From Psococerastis gibbosa (lineage: Eukaryota > Arthropoda > Insecta > Psocodea > Psocidae), in the NCBI GenBank assembly GCA_963971405.1, contig OZ020485.1, forward strand, positions 50,527,469-50,591,468: a stretch of DNA of 64,000 bases. The letters are read 5' to 3'. Below the pieces are notes generated by a model. It searched no databases. It was given only the letters and a program-made list of their open reading frames with translations, and was not told the DNA's origin. The translations under genes and the position numbers were made by a program. Position 1 is the stretch's first letter. Every line of letters begins with the position of its first letter. Positions 1-10,339 of this stretch are shown one piece after another.

Positions 1-2290
1 GGTTCATGGTGACTACAGGATCTCCCTAGGTGACAAGCATGGCTCGGCAAGGTGTAATTTCCCCTTGATCCATGACGATAGTATATTCACTTGAAACAGC
101 ATGAATACAAGTACAAGATGATGTTTCCATCATGCGTTATAGTGGTTATTTATTCGCCATGTAACTTCTTGTCTTGAACGTTTAGGAACACACTGCTAAA
201 CATCTTGTATTGCTTCGAGTTAGCGTTTTATTACTAAACGTTGAATTATTTTCCCCAATCACAGCAATACAAAACGAGTACATCATGTTTGTGTTGTTTA
301 CGTCCAATAGCTCACTGACTTGGTGGGCAAATTTAGCGTTCTGCAACTTGGTGTGGGCGTCAGGCTGTTACTGAGTGAATAATTTGGAAAAGTTACGTCA
401 CAGTCGCATTACTAGCTATTCATTCGACATGTTCCAAGGTGTTAGAGAAGAAAAATGACGTCACATGGGGATTAGTTAGGCTTCCACCAACAGCATTGCA
501 CGGCTGGTCAATGCTGAAAGTAACATTTTACCGTGAATGCTGGCGTGGCATATTATATATTATGTATTGGATCATATATACATTTCAAGATTTGACAGGA
601 ACGCCTTTAGTCAATATCCTAGTATGTTCTCCAATGACCTCAAGTACCCGATTACAACAACTTTATTGGGCTACCCGCAACTTAGTGAGACAACTTAAGA
701 GGTTAATCGTATACATTCATCCAAAATGGTTACTGGCCATCATCATGTACAAATTATAATCCACAAAGCAATAATAATGTAATAAATGAACAAAATCCGA
801 AATCAGGGTATGCTATATCTCTACACGTTTCACAGATATCTTATAAACTGAGTAACAGGGTAGTCGCCCAGAATCATGCTGGTACGTTCTGCGTCACGAG
901 GCTTTCACCTAGTATAAGTAGATTCACAGTATGCAACTCAATGCTTTCGTTATGGCGGCAATTAAATACCGCCAATTTTAAATTGCCAAACCTTTATTTC
1001 AATTTTTTTCTGCTTAAATATGAAATGTTAAACGGTGAGCCAAGGGTCAATAAAACAGAAAACAGTAAAAGAATCAAATTTCAGCAATTTCAGCTTCATA
1101 TTTTGTCGCTATGTATTTTTCAGACCCTTCATATATTGGTGTATAAATTCGCGTAACATAACTTTCATCTCATAAACGATGCCCGGGTTATTACCGTAGG
1201 TAACTCCGACGAATGTTACCCCACATGATTGAATCACGTGAAATTTGGTTGAATTCTCCATTTCCATTGAATAAGTATTCAGAATATTAACAAATTTAGA
1301 GTAAAAATGGGGAGGGGGATCTAGACGAGACCCATCCCTAAATTAATGAAGTAAAATAAGTCATGGATGTCTACGGTTCACGGGCTCACCGCTAACTAAT
1401 TATTGTAATGCAATTTATTGTTTTTTTTTTTAAGACCAATAACTGTCTGGGATACCCCTATATTGGTGGCAGGGTTGTACTCGTAGTACTATACGGCAGT
1501 GGTCAGGCCGTCATGGGACCGTTGTTTTAGCGTGTATTTTCATATATTAATGGTTTCCGTAATGGTCAAACCATATTTGATGATGGTATTTGCTAGTAGG
1601 CATCTCCCTGGTCATCGAGGAATTGCCCTAGCTCCCTGTAAAGAGCGGGTTCTGGTGTGTAAAAGTGTCGAAATCGTAATGAGTACTCAACGACACGGGC
1701 CAATAATGTTGTAGTCAAAAAACTTCAAAACTTAATGAGAGCTCCAAATTTGGCTTGTATCGCTGGATTGGAGTGGCGTCTAAATCACACACAATAATGT
1801 GATGTCTCTTAGTGCTCAGTGATTATCGTTGAACTCATTATGTATTACGCGTACATGTCTCAGTAACTCGATGCTGAATTAAAATCGCCATGAACCATAA
1901 CGCAAAAACGAATGAAAACCGTTAGAAGCCAATTTAGCACCTTATTTACGATGTTTTCACTTAAAATAAGACGCTGGAACGTTCTAGAATGTTCTCGACG
2001 TTTCAATCCACCAATTGGAGTGCCTGTTACAAACAAATTATGTATCCGCGATTCTGATTGGTCACCGTCAATTTTATAACATCAGCGGCATCAGCTCAGC
2101 TCATCGCGATGTCATTTGCGGTGGATGGCATTAGCGTTCGAGTCAACATTAGTGTTTTTATTTTATTTAATAATTTCAACATGGAAATGTGGTTGTGTTC
2201 TTGTGCGTTTGATTTACGATAGGTATCTCCTGCCTCTCCAACCGACATTGCTAATTATGTGTAATGCAATACAGTAGTATAATCTGAAAG
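1..2290. other. Region without a recognisable gene
   Basis: The stretch is AT-rich and noncoding in appearance. The few reading frames of 70-106 codons show no family motif, no coiled coil and no convincing splice context. No exon of the upstream GH1 gene was seen here, although its terminal exon lies at 5095; the penultimate exon must be before the window or too diverged to see. Confidence 0.5.
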
Positions 2291-2294
2291 CGTG

Positions 2295-2444
2295 CTTTCA
2301 AACTTTTCGTCAAAATTTGCGGCCGACATTATCAGTGGAACTTGACTAGACTTGTAATATACCGTATCAACTTAGGCGTATCCTACGCAGTGCCACTGTC
2401 CCTCTGATGATGTCGACCTTAGATATTGACGAAACGCTTGAAAG
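2295..2444. repeat. Penelope-like foldback repeat with hammerhead-like core (old copy)
   Basis: The two halves form imperfect inverted repeats. The left half contains CTTTCAAAC-TTTTCGTCAA and the right half ends TTGACGAAACGCTTGAAAG. The right arm carries CTGATGA, a short GTC...GAC stem and GAAAC, in the order of a hammerhead ribozyme catalytic core. Hammerhead motifs are known in the terminal repeats of Penelope-like retroelements (established knowledge), and a GIY-YIG fragment of that class lies at 5313-5630. A better-preserved relative is at 22592-22879. Ribozyme activity is inference; stems I and III were not convincingly folded by eye. Confidence 0.5.
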
Positions 2445-3306
2445 TACAGCGATATTATGCACGTCTGGCCTTTTTATGTATACTGCAATAGTTGTTGTTT
2501 TGGTCTTGTTAAAATCGGATTAATGAGCCGTGGTTTTTGATATGGCTACGGCCTCGGCTCATTTCACAATATTGCCTATAAATATGATTGTACTTGTAAT
2601 AGTTCGACATAATATAAAAGTTAAAATAAATTAAACTATACCTAGTGATTGAAAAATGTCTTGAACTTAGAAAAATTATATAGAATTGTACCTCAAAATA
2701 TTGCATCATTTTCATCTTTAAGCAAAATAGTTGTTTGATTTATTTTAACTTTATTTACGGCATTGCCCTCAATCCTCTGTGTATTGCTCGATGTACCTAG
2801 ATATAGTAGTAACATCTTTAAGATTGTCATGACCAGGGTGATTATCCTTGGTGTTAAAGAAATTTAGCCACATAGTGTGGATCGTTAAAGTTATCTACGT
2901 TGTTCAATAATTTCCGTGGTTGTAGTGATATGTTCAGTTTCATTTCATGAACATATTTTCTGATTATTTGTTTGTTTCTGCGGTTTTTTTATTTATACTT
3001 ATTCTTTTTTGTCATTATAAAGCATATCACTGCAAAGATATGCTTTTTTGTACTTTGACCTAGTGCTTAATATAATCTAGAGTATCTATATTATGTATTA
3101 TCCCAAGTTAAATTACTTTTTTAGCATTAATTGAATACCTTTAATGCTCCATAATAAGCGGCAATAATTATCAAACCTAATGTCATTAATAAAGCAGAAA
3201 TATATTTGAAACTATTGTATTATTATGTACATACTCACACCTTGTCAGAAAGGAAACGTGCTGTGATTGTCACTGTTTTTGTTGCTTGACATTTTTATTT
3301 TCTGTT
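2445..3306. other. Region without a recognisable gene
   Basis: AT-rich sequence with T-runs. No reading frame with a family motif and no repeat boundary was recognised. Confidence 0.4.
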
Positions 3307-3620
3307 GCAGAAATCGTACGCTTCCAAACCAGAGTGTACAGTGATTTCATCGGACGTTTCAGCGCTATTGTGGTAGGCTACCACAGAGGATGAAAGTCAG
3401 AGCGACCTAAATGCTGAACCTACTATTAGGTATTCGGTATCTCTTGTCATTAAAAAAAACACAAGATGAAAAAAGTTGATAATTTGAGATACCTGATACC
3501 TAATAGTAGATCCAGCAGCTAGGTCGAACCTGATTTCCATCCCCTGTAGTAGCCTACACCGCAGCGCTGAGATTTACGATGAATTCACCGTGGTTCGGGG
3601 CGGGGCCGTACGATTTCAGC
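3307..3620. repeat. Foldback / long-TIR element, about 314 bp
   Basis: Imperfect inverted repeat arms of roughly 130 bp. Outer ends read GCAGAAATCGTACG on the left and CGTACGATTTCAGC on the right. Inner parts pair a block containing CCTACTATTAGGTAT with its complement, around a short A/T-rich loop near 3445-3470. It has no coding capacity. It is probably a nonautonomous foldback or MITE; I could not define a target site duplication. Confidence 0.6.
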
Positions 3621-4399
3621 ACCAGATAATAGGATGCTAAGCAGCATAAACACGGTGGCAATCACCGTGAACAACGTGCGTAAGCACTATGAATTTAGGG
3701 TTTAGACAGAATAAGTAGGATGAAAACATTTAGGAACAGGCTGAATTAGCAACTACAATTACATGAGTGCAGGAAATATAAGAAGCCAAGCAGCTAGCAT
3801 TTGGTGTTAAGCCCATGGTAATATGCTGCAGCAGCTTAATACATTGGCAATACGCACGCAGCAGCATGTGCATACATGCTGAACAACGTGCCTCAGCGTG
3901 AGACTAGGTGCTTTTATCTAAAAGCAGAGCGTTTATGAGTGTTTTGACACCAAGAACGCTATGTCGGCGCAGTGTAATATGGTGAAACACCGCGTTACAT
4001 GTATTGTCACCTAGATTATAATGCTCAATCTTCATGAATTACATGTATTCATCTAGTCACTACTGGAAATGCTCGGTTTTAGGGGAAAGCAGTGACGTCA
4101 CTTATGCCATACGTCACTATTAAAGCACCATGTTACATGTGCAAGGGTCAACCCCATGATCCTCGAAGATTAGGCACAGCACAACATAGCATCATAAATC
4201 ATAGGGTTCTGTTTTCTCAGTGTGATGACAATCATGGTTTGGTTTGCTCGATGGTCTATGAATGCATACAAATCATTGACTATTTCTCCAATCGAGTCAG
4301 TGGTTTTATTCTCCGTAGCTTTCTGGCTGATAGACTGCGGAATTGAAGAATTCCGACAGCTGGTAACCAAGAGGAACCAGCAACTCGAACTTACGGGCG
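3621..4399. other. Region without a clear gene
   Basis: Contains recurring AGCAGC and AACAACGTGC words around 3640-3900 and overlapping short reading frames at 4092-4428. The frame at 4222-4428 has a hydrophobic stretch and could be a decayed upstream part of the glycoprotein-like ORF at 4400, but this is only a guess. Confidence 0.3.
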
Positions 4400-5050
4400 T
4401 TGAATACAATGCTCATGGCAACTTCTGATAGAATCCTGCATGGATGTCGTGGTATGGAAGGATATTTAACGTCTTTCATAACCATCATGATGGTCACGAG
4501 TGCATTATTACCACTTGCCAGCTCTTGTGAATTCACAAATGATAAATTAATAAGAGTTGACGATTGCAAAGAGCCTGTCACAATATCTTCGACATGTGAA
4601 AAGGCAACATACACGTGTATTGAGGCTCAGAGATCTCTACATTTTGGGCCTGTGATTGTGGAATGGGCAAACCAATCTTGCCACTTAATGACTAACCCTT
4701 TATGCACAGTGACATTAGACCAGGCAGCACAGATGATTAACTGCAGACCGGGGTTATCCCCGTTGTCCACATGCCTACTTATTCTGTTGACCATTACCGT
4801 AGGCTTACTTGTTTTGTCCTCAATGATGGCTAGATTTATGTTTAACCCACAAATTAAAATCGTTAAGATTGTGCAAGGTAGGACAAAGGGAAATTACTAT
4901 GTAAAGAGGGAAAGTGAATCAGTTGGGAAGTCTGTAACATTCTGGGTACTAATATTGATGTCATTAGGGTTGAGCAAAGGGGTTCTGATGACAGAAGGAG
5001 ATCATTTATCAGTTGGGAGTCTTAACATATATGTGGATATATATAGATAA
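4400..5050 (+). CDS. Membrane-glycoprotein-like ORF, possibly of viral origin
   Basis: A 216-residue open frame. Around residues 24-42 a hydrophobic signal-like segment (TSFITIMMVTSALLPLASS) is followed by a cysteine-rich ectodomain of about 85 residues with an N-glycosylation sequon (NQS). A strong transmembrane segment near residues 121-144 (LLILLTITVGLLVLSSMMA) follows, then a basic tail and a second hydrophobic stretch near 181-195. Signal, Cys-rich domain, TM, tail, second signal-like segment is the order seen at the Gn/Gc junction of bunyavirus-type glycoprotein precursors; an endogenous env fragment is therefore one reading, but I recognise no specific family. It lies in the intron before the last exon of GH1 gene 1, same strand. 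It could also be an unrelated host membrane protein or a chance frame. Confidence 0.4.
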   Translation: MNTMLMATSDRILHGCRGMEGYLTSFITIMMVTSALLPLASSCEFTNDKLIRVDDCKEPVTISSTCEKATYTCIEAQRSLHFGPVIVEWANQSCHLMTNPLCTVTLDQAAQMINCRPGLSPLSTCLLILLTITVGLLVLSSMMARFMFNPQIKIVKIVQGRTKGNYYVKRESESVGKSVTFWVLILMSLGLSKGVLMTEGDHLSVGSLNIYVDIYR

Positions 5051-5094
5051 AATCAAACGCAGGGTAATGTACGGTAATACACTATTTATTTCAG

Positions 5095-5218
5095 ATACAA
5101 ATTTGGAGTATATAGTGTGGACTTCAACGACCCAGCACGGCCTCGGACGCCCAAAAAGTCGGCCAAATTCTTCAAGGATATTCTAGCATCGAGAACGTTA
5201 CCAGTTATCACAGATTAA
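5095..5218 (+). CDS. GH1 gene 1, terminal exon (C-terminus of a beta-glucosidase/myrosinase-like enzyme)
   Basis: After a TTTATTTCAG acceptor the exon reads YKFGVYSVDFNDPARPRTPK, then KSAKFFKDILASR and a short tail to a TAA at 5216-5218. The F-G-x-Y-x-V-D-F...R-T-P-K-x-S-A pattern is the standard end of glycoside hydrolase family 1 domains, forming the last strand and helix of the (beta/alpha)8 barrel. The exon enters with two bases carried from the previous exon, the same phase in which exon 10 of the downstream GH1 gene ends, so the two genes share intron positions. No other exon of this gene was found in the window. The gene therefore ends here and the next GH1 gene starts about 13.5 kb downstream on the same strand. 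Confidence 0.85.
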
Positions 5219-5312
5219 ACATCAATAATTAACCTAGAGACCATTTTAATACACATTATTAACCATATGACGTTGACATAACTATAGACCTAAACCATCT
5301 AGATACACATAG

Positions 5313-5630
5313 TTAATACATAGCCATTGTCCATAATTTAAGTAAATTTAGAAATGTCTTAGGCCACTTTTTTTCAATATGGCGGAAAAATAAGTCGTGG
5401 TCGTGTCGTGCCGTGTCTCCTCTACCTGTTATATGTTCTTTGACCCTAGTTTTAAAGCTTCTGCCTGTTTGGCCTATGTAAATTGCGTTACCATCGTTAC
5501 AATTTAGACGATAAACTCCATTGCCTTTTTCCTTTTCTGGTTTGGTTTTACAGTTCATGAGTTTATTGGCTAAATTGTTGCGGTTGTAGCCTACGGGGCT
5601 GGTGTTTTGTCTGTTGTAGAAGAAATGAGG
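5313..5630 (-). pseudogene. Penelope-like retroelement, GIY-YIG endonuclease fragment
   Basis: On the minus strand the frame contains GVYRLNCNDGNAIYIGQTGR followed by SFKTRVKEHI. This is the GIY-YIG core (G-V-Y ... Y-I-G-Q-T-G-R-S-F-x-x-R-x-x-E-H) found at the C-terminus of Penelope-like retroelement polyproteins, where it nicks target DNA. The open frame extends upstream of the first Met to about 5630, where it hits a stop. Another minus frame from about 5640 to 5800 may be a shifted, decayed remainder. No reverse transcriptase motif is visible, so this is a truncated copy. Foldback repeats at 2295-2444 and 22592-22879 are plausible terminal repeats of related elements. Confidence 0.75.
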
Positions 5631-6116
5631 TTACTTATTTTTTCTGTGACACAAGTGGGTTTCTTAGACAAAGTTAATTTCTTAACGATTATTTGGGTTT
5701 TACTAATTCGGGTTGTTATAACAAGTTTTTCTAAAACTCTAAGTTTTTGTTATGTTGCTGAGAAAATGATATTTATTTTTAATTACTTTATAAACGCGGG
5801 AGACACTATATTATTATTTTTCCTGAGTGTTGGTACGTCGACCTGTTGGTGCTTGTTGCTAATGGCTGAAAGGAGAAGACTTTCAGACGTTTTTCACGCA
5901 AAGTTCCTTTTTAATAATTTTTAGTTGTTTGGTCGCTGCATCCCCCCCCCCATTCCTTCCCACACCCACCCTACCGCACCGCTAATCAAAAATATACAGT
6001 CCACTCCAAACCACGTACGTAAGTAAACCCGCCTACATGTTTTTGGTCCTTCGAGCCGGATTGGTTTATTAAAAATTTCAATTGGTTTTTTTTTCAGAAG
6101 TGTACCGTATTCAAAA

Positions 6117-7230
6117 ATGCCTCAGGAAGTTAATAAATTATTGGCCAATAGGCAATTTTATTTTGATAGGCTGAAAATAATATATGATTTCATGGTTGAT
6201 GCAAATACCACTCAGGTTGAGGCGTGCCAAACTCGTTGGTCACAGGCATTAGAGATCAAGTTGAAGTTTGAAAATATACAGGAAAAATTAAACATTGCGT
6301 TAGTTTCTAAACCAGATCCTAATGCTGAGCTTTTAAAGTGGCAGGATGAGTTCGATAACATGTTATACTCATGTGACATGAAATTTAGAAAAATCTTGGG
6401 ATCCCGTGCAGCAGCGGCTGCAGCTAAGAGTCAATCCGCTCAGTCTACCGCACAGGTTCAACCTACTGATAACTTCCTACCGAAACTAAAAATAGAGGAT
6501 TTTAGAGGAGATATTAATGATTGGCAAAGGTTCATTTCCTTATTTGATGTTCGTTCGTTCGTTCCGTTCTTAAAGGGGAAGCGCTGAAGCTAATAGAACT
6601 TTTCCCCATTGATGCACAAAGCTACCCATTAGCTTATGACGCTTTAAGTAAAAGGTATGAGAATAAACGCTTACGTACTTCTTACTATTCAAATAAGATT
6701 TTTACTTATGAAAAAACACAGCTTAACTCAAGGGAAAGCCTACAGGTTTACCTAACCGCGCACAGAGATTCAGTCGCCGCTTTCAGTACTTTAAAGTTAG
6801 CTGATTCTGGTGATTCTATTCTATTCTTGCTTGGTTACCGCCATTTAGATATGTTGTGTCAAATTGATTTTGACCGCCTACACGCGCCTGATAAAATTCC
6901 AATGTTTTCGGACCTTTCCGATTTCGTTACAAACTGCTTATTATACGCAGATTTAAATGTTCAAACCGCACCAACTGAAATTAAACAAAAGAAGACTCTT
7001 ATTAAGAGTTCCGCACAGCCGCAGAAGCAGCTTTCCTTACTGGCAGCTGACTCCTCGCCCGCTCCCACCAAAAGTTGTCCAGCTTGCAACGCCACCGATG
7101 GACATCCGCTTTTTAAGTGTCCTGCTTATTATGAGATGAGTTTAGCTGATAGAAAAGCTATTGTTATTAAGTTTAAACGTTGCTATAATTGTTTAGGAAC
7201 ACATTTTAAAAGCCAGTGTCAAAGTCTCGC
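6117..7230 (+). pseudogene. BEL/Pao gag (DUF1759 plus zinc knuckles), frameshifted
   Basis: The first frame (6117-6587) starts at MPQEVNKLL and carries the DUF1759 signature LPKLKIEDFRGDINDWQRF. At a GTTCGTTCGTTCG tract (about 6550) roughly 20 codons seem lost and the frame shifts. The sequence resumes as LKGEALKLIELFPIDAQSYP and continues into the 6827-7321 frame, with CPACNATDGHPLFKCPAYYE and KRCYNCLGTHFKSQC, the Cys/His knuckles of BEL gag that bind genomic RNA. An Ala-rich stretch (AAAAAAK near residue 100) links the halves. A second shift near 7225 moves into the protease frame. It cannot make an intact Gag. Confidence 0.85.
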
Positions 7231-8238
7231 TGTCGGACTTGCTGTGGACGCCACGCACAAGTCACAAGTCTATGTGAGACTCCTGTCGCCGCTACGATGG
7301 AGACTCCCACGCCTGTTGTGATGTCAGCCAGAGCTATAGGAACGCAGTCCGTTCTTCTCGCAACCGCACTTGTTTCTGTTCAAGACCGTAGTGGTCATCT
7401 GCAGCCTGTTCGCGCTGTAATTGACCCTGGGTCTCAGATTTGCATCTTGTCGCCGTCTTGTGCCAAGAGGCTTGGTCTTAAGGTTCATCATACGTCAATT
7501 GAAGTATCAGGTATTTCAAATTTACCCGCTAAGGCCATGGGCATAGTTAAATTCGACCTCTTTTCTCGCTACACGAATTTTTCGTTAAAAGTTGAAGCTG
7601 TTGTTGTTTCAAGTTGGCCGCACACGATGCCTACGACCCCAGTACCAAATGAAGTTGTCCGCAAGTTTGATAACTTAAAATTAGCTGATCCGTTCTATTA
7701 CAAGCCTGCACCTGTTGAAGCACTTTTAAGTGCCGCTGTTTATACAGATATTTTAAAAGCGGGACATGCCATGGTAGGCGGTGATCCAGCTGCCATTGAC
7801 TCGTCTTTTGGATGGCTAATTTTAGGCAGGTTAGGTAGAGTCCAATCAACTGAACAACTACCGTCCGTTTCGCTGTTCACCACTTGTAAACCGGTTGATT
7901 CTCTGCTACGCCGCTTTTGGGAAGCAGAGGAAATAAACACCACCGCCATCGGTAATCCACATGATGTATATTGCGAGAACCATTTTGTCCGCACGCACTT
8001 CCGCACCGAAACGGGAAGGTATGTAGCAGGTCTACCGTTTCGTTCAGATAAACCACCCCTTGGTTTTAACCGCTCTAAAGCACTCGCAAGTTTCTACAAC
8101 TTTGAGAAACGCCTTAAAAGGTCGGAGGATGGGTTATATGACAAATACATTAAGGATATGTCAGAGTATGCAACCCAAGGCTACATGACTCCCACGCATG
8201 ACCGCGCCTCTTACGTTATCCCCAGAATCTTGTGTTAA
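7216..8238 (+). pseudogene. BEL/Pao aspartic protease (DUF1758) and start of reverse transcriptase
   Basis: A 340-residue frame. The end of the zinc region (RCRTCCGRHAQVTSLCE) leads into the retropepsin-like domain, with AVIDPGSQICILSPSCAKRL at about residues 67-86. The active-site triplet usually reads DSG or DTG; here it is DPG, so activity is doubtful. Further on, IDSSFGWLILGRLG is the second conserved strand of DUF1758. The C-terminal third (GRYVAGLPFRSDKPPLGFNR, then YVIP) is the BEL linker and the start of the reverse transcriptase. The frame stops just where the family normally continues HHxVxKxxSxTxxxRVVFxAS, and the next frame picks up with the same motif. Confidence 0.85.
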
Positions 8239-8850
8239 AAGATTCTTCTACAACTTCGGCAAGAACAGTCTTCAATTCATCCGCCTTGGATGACACCGGA
8301 TTTAGTCTTAATGATCGCTTATTTCCCGGACCAAAGCTTCAGCAAGACTTGGCTTTGGTTCTGTCTGGGTTTCGACTTCCGCGCATAGCAATATCTTCCG
8401 ATATACGCAAAATGTTAGTCAAGGAACCTGACTGCTTGTCACAACGTATCGTCTGGCGTCCCAATGACCAATCACCGCTTGAGGACTACGTACTTCGACG
8501 AGTGACCTTTGGCGTCAACTGTTCGCCTTTTCTCGCACTGCGCGTCATTAAACAGCTTGTCCAAGATGAAGGTTCCGGGTTTCCGCTTGCAGCTCATGCC
8601 CTACAGTTTGGAACATACATGGACAACATTACGGGCGGGGCTGCCACTCAGGACGAAGCCCGTGACTATTGCCAGCAGCCGTTGCAACGTCTACAACGTG
8701 CTGGATTCTATCCGCGCAAATGGGCCTGCTCCCATCCTTCCGTATTAAAGGACTTCCCTGAAGAAGACCGAGACACACCGCTGGAACTTGGTGAAGATGT
8801 ATCTTACAATTTACTAGGTCTAGCTTGGGAACCCGCAACTGATACCTTTA
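8232..8850 (+). pseudogene. BEL/Pao reverse transcriptase fragment
   Basis: Begins KDSSTTSARTVFNSSALDD and continues with LNDRLFPGPKLQQDLALVLS, both highly characteristic of BEL/Pao reverse transcriptase. The active-site box, normally Y-V-D-D in this clade, reads FGTYMDNITGG, so the second catalytic aspartate is Asn. The segment after ISSDIRKM is missing about 10-15 codons that usually include the polymerase motif A region. The frame dissolves into a TATATATACGAGTATATAC tract near 8855 where hAT sequence begins. Clearly inactive. Confidence 0.85.
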
Positions 8851-8883
8851 AGTACATATATATATACGAGTATATACTCCAAT

Positions 8884-9629
8884 ATGGTTGAAGAAGCCAT
8901 TTTACTCCTACAGGATTATAGAACCGACGAAAATTTCAAAATTATTTTCGCAGAGGCAACGGAAATTGGGAAAGCACTCGGAGTGGAAATCCTGAAGCCT
9001 AGAGTATGCGGACGGCAAACTCTCAGGGGAAACAGTGACTGCAGTACTAGTAGTGATGACACCGAGAACCATAGAAACTACTTCAAGATAAATATTTTTT
9101 CCCTCTGTACGATGAGATCATTAATGATATGACAGACCGGTTTTCAAAGGATTCAATGAATTGCTTCGATATTAGACTTCTCATTCCAAATATTGTAATT
9201 CACACCGAGCTAAAATCCTTTTTAATGCGTATGAAGGAAGTCATTACAAAATTATCCCCCATTCTCCCGGCTGGCAGTGACTACCGTTGGGAGGGGGAGT
9301 TTGGAAGCTGGAAAATGCGGTGGAGTCTAGCACAGAAGGAGAAACAACCAGCACCAGCTACAGTTGACAACACAATGCCGTTCACTCATTTTTTTCCAAC
9401 AGTGGAGTGCCTTTTCAACATTTTATTAGCTATGCCTATTTCTGTATCCACCGCAGAGAGGACGTTTTCCACCCTTAGGCGAACAAAGACTTGGCTGAGA
9501 CAGCAAATGGGAAATGAAAGATTGACTGGTCTTTGTTTGCTTAATATTCATAGAGATCTGACCCCGACGGCAGTGGAGGTCTTAGATGAGTTTGCTAAGC
9601 TCAAACACCAACTTGACTTTGCAATATAA
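8884..9629 (+). pseudogene. hAT transposase C-terminal half (ZMYM1-like), one frameshift
   Basis: Frame one (8884-9132) contains PRVCGRQTLRGN, a motif of hAT transposases related to zinc finger MYM-type 1-like proteins. At a T-run near 9098 a single-base shift moves into the frame LYDEIINDMTDRFSKDS, which runs on to the hAT dimerisation domain: AMPISVSTAERTFSTLRRTK and ERLTGLCLLNIHRD. That C-terminal domain mediates multimerisation of the transposase. The N-terminal BED/catalytic portion is missing. It abuts the truncated BEL element on its left. Two other hAT relics of this group are at 36930-37894 and 41935-42806. Confidence 0.85.
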
Positions 9630-9734
9630 TTTGGTAATATTTAAAACGACGTTTCATGTAGTAGGTACTAGGTACTACTGGTAGGCAGTTATGTAACTGT
9701 AGGCCTACCACTACGTTTTTGTATGATTATTCTA

Positions 9735-9800
9735 CCCCGGCATTGACCGCCACCGCCCCCCCCCTTAAAAAAATTTCTGAAACCGTCCCTGTCAGCAGTA
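9735..9800. repeat. Fragment of the poly-C hAT MITE
   Basis: The block CGCCACCGCCCCCCCCC followed by TTTCTGAAACCGTCCCTG matches the interior of the complete MITE at 29211-29518 (GGCCACCG-C-run, then TTTTCTGAAACCGTCCCTG). Only this internal piece is visible, embedded at the truncated end of the LINE fragment. Confidence 0.5.
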
Positions 9801-10300
9801 GCTACTACGTTGGTATCACCTCGTCTTACTCTTGTACGCAGTTTGTTGGTTAGCTTTCGGAGCTTTTCAATTCTCCTGGTCCACCATGGAGTTTTGTGAG
9901 TAGTTTTTGTCGAAGACAAGGGACGACTATCATTAAAGGAACTCCTCAGGGTTTCCATCTCGCAGTTGCAGAGATCTTCAACTTATTGCGTAGTCTCGGG
10001 CGCAGGAGGACATTCCCCAAGGCGATCTTTTAGAAGCAATTCATACTCAGCCCAGTTTGTTTTCTTGGGGTTGCGAAAAGATAATGGGGTTGCTTGTGGT
10101 ATGTTGAATTGCAGAACAAACGCTACGTAGCAGTGGTCGGATGCCGATTCTTCGTCCAGGACTTGCCAGTCTCTAAGACTCCTCTCTATTCTGCCACATC
10201 CAAATGTAAAATCAAGGACTTCTTCCCTTATAGCATTTATAAAAGTCGGTTTCGAACCCCTGTTCATAACCCTAAGGCCGAATTCCATAGTAAACTCCAT
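9800..10300 (-). pseudogene. Non-LTR retrotransposon endonuclease C-terminus and linker
   Basis: Minus strand. The frame 10300-9983 contains SKPTFINAIREEVLDFTFGC and the catalytic SDH box (DEESASDHCYV), the end of an apurinic-type endonuclease of a Jockey/R1-like LINE. A one-frame shift near 9970 leads into KTTHKTPWWTRRIEKLRKL, the W-W-T linker that precedes the reverse transcriptase in these elements. The endonuclease N-terminus and the RT are absent. The right end is next to the polypurine tract at 10326; the left end runs into the poly-C repeat fragment. Confidence 0.75.
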
Positions 10301-10325
10301 TTCAGGTAAACAGATTTAATTCAAA

Positions 10326-10339
10326 AATTAAGGGGAGGA
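10326..10339 (+). other. Polypurine tract
   Basis: AAAATTAAGGGGAGGA sits directly before the TGTT that opens the LTR at 10340. This is the usual place and form of the plus-strand primer in LTR retrotransposons. Its presence makes the following LTR look like a 3' LTR, although a primer binding site follows it. Confidence 0.5.

Larger units (their letters stand above)
6050..8850 (+). mobile_element. BEL/Pao LTR retrotransposon, decayed internal region
   Basis: A run of plus-strand frames gives, in order, a DUF1759-type gag, a CCHC-like zinc region, a DUF1758-type aspartic protease and the first part of a BEL-type reverse transcriptase. The leader before the gag contains GGTCCTTCGAGCCGGATTGG, which I remember as common in BEL leaders. 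The element is broken by several frameshifts and small deletions. It is cut off at about 8850 by a (TA)-rich tract, after which hAT transposase sequence starts. RNase H, integrase and 3' LTR are absent. No 5' LTR boundary was found in front of 6050. Confidence 0.85.

Noticed and set aside
439-1714. Three plus-strand frames of 71-106 codons at 439-759, 941-1156 and 1499-1714
   Set aside because: No motif, no splice or codon-usage support and low-complexity composition; chance frames in AT-rich DNA.
5607-5924. Plus-strand 105-codon hydrophobic frame
   Set aside because: Antisense to the Penelope fragment, Phe/Leu/Ile-rich shadow without topology support.
7631-8006. Minus-strand frames at 7631-7849 and 7740-8006
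   Set aside because: Shadows of the BEL protease on the opposite strand; no independent motif.
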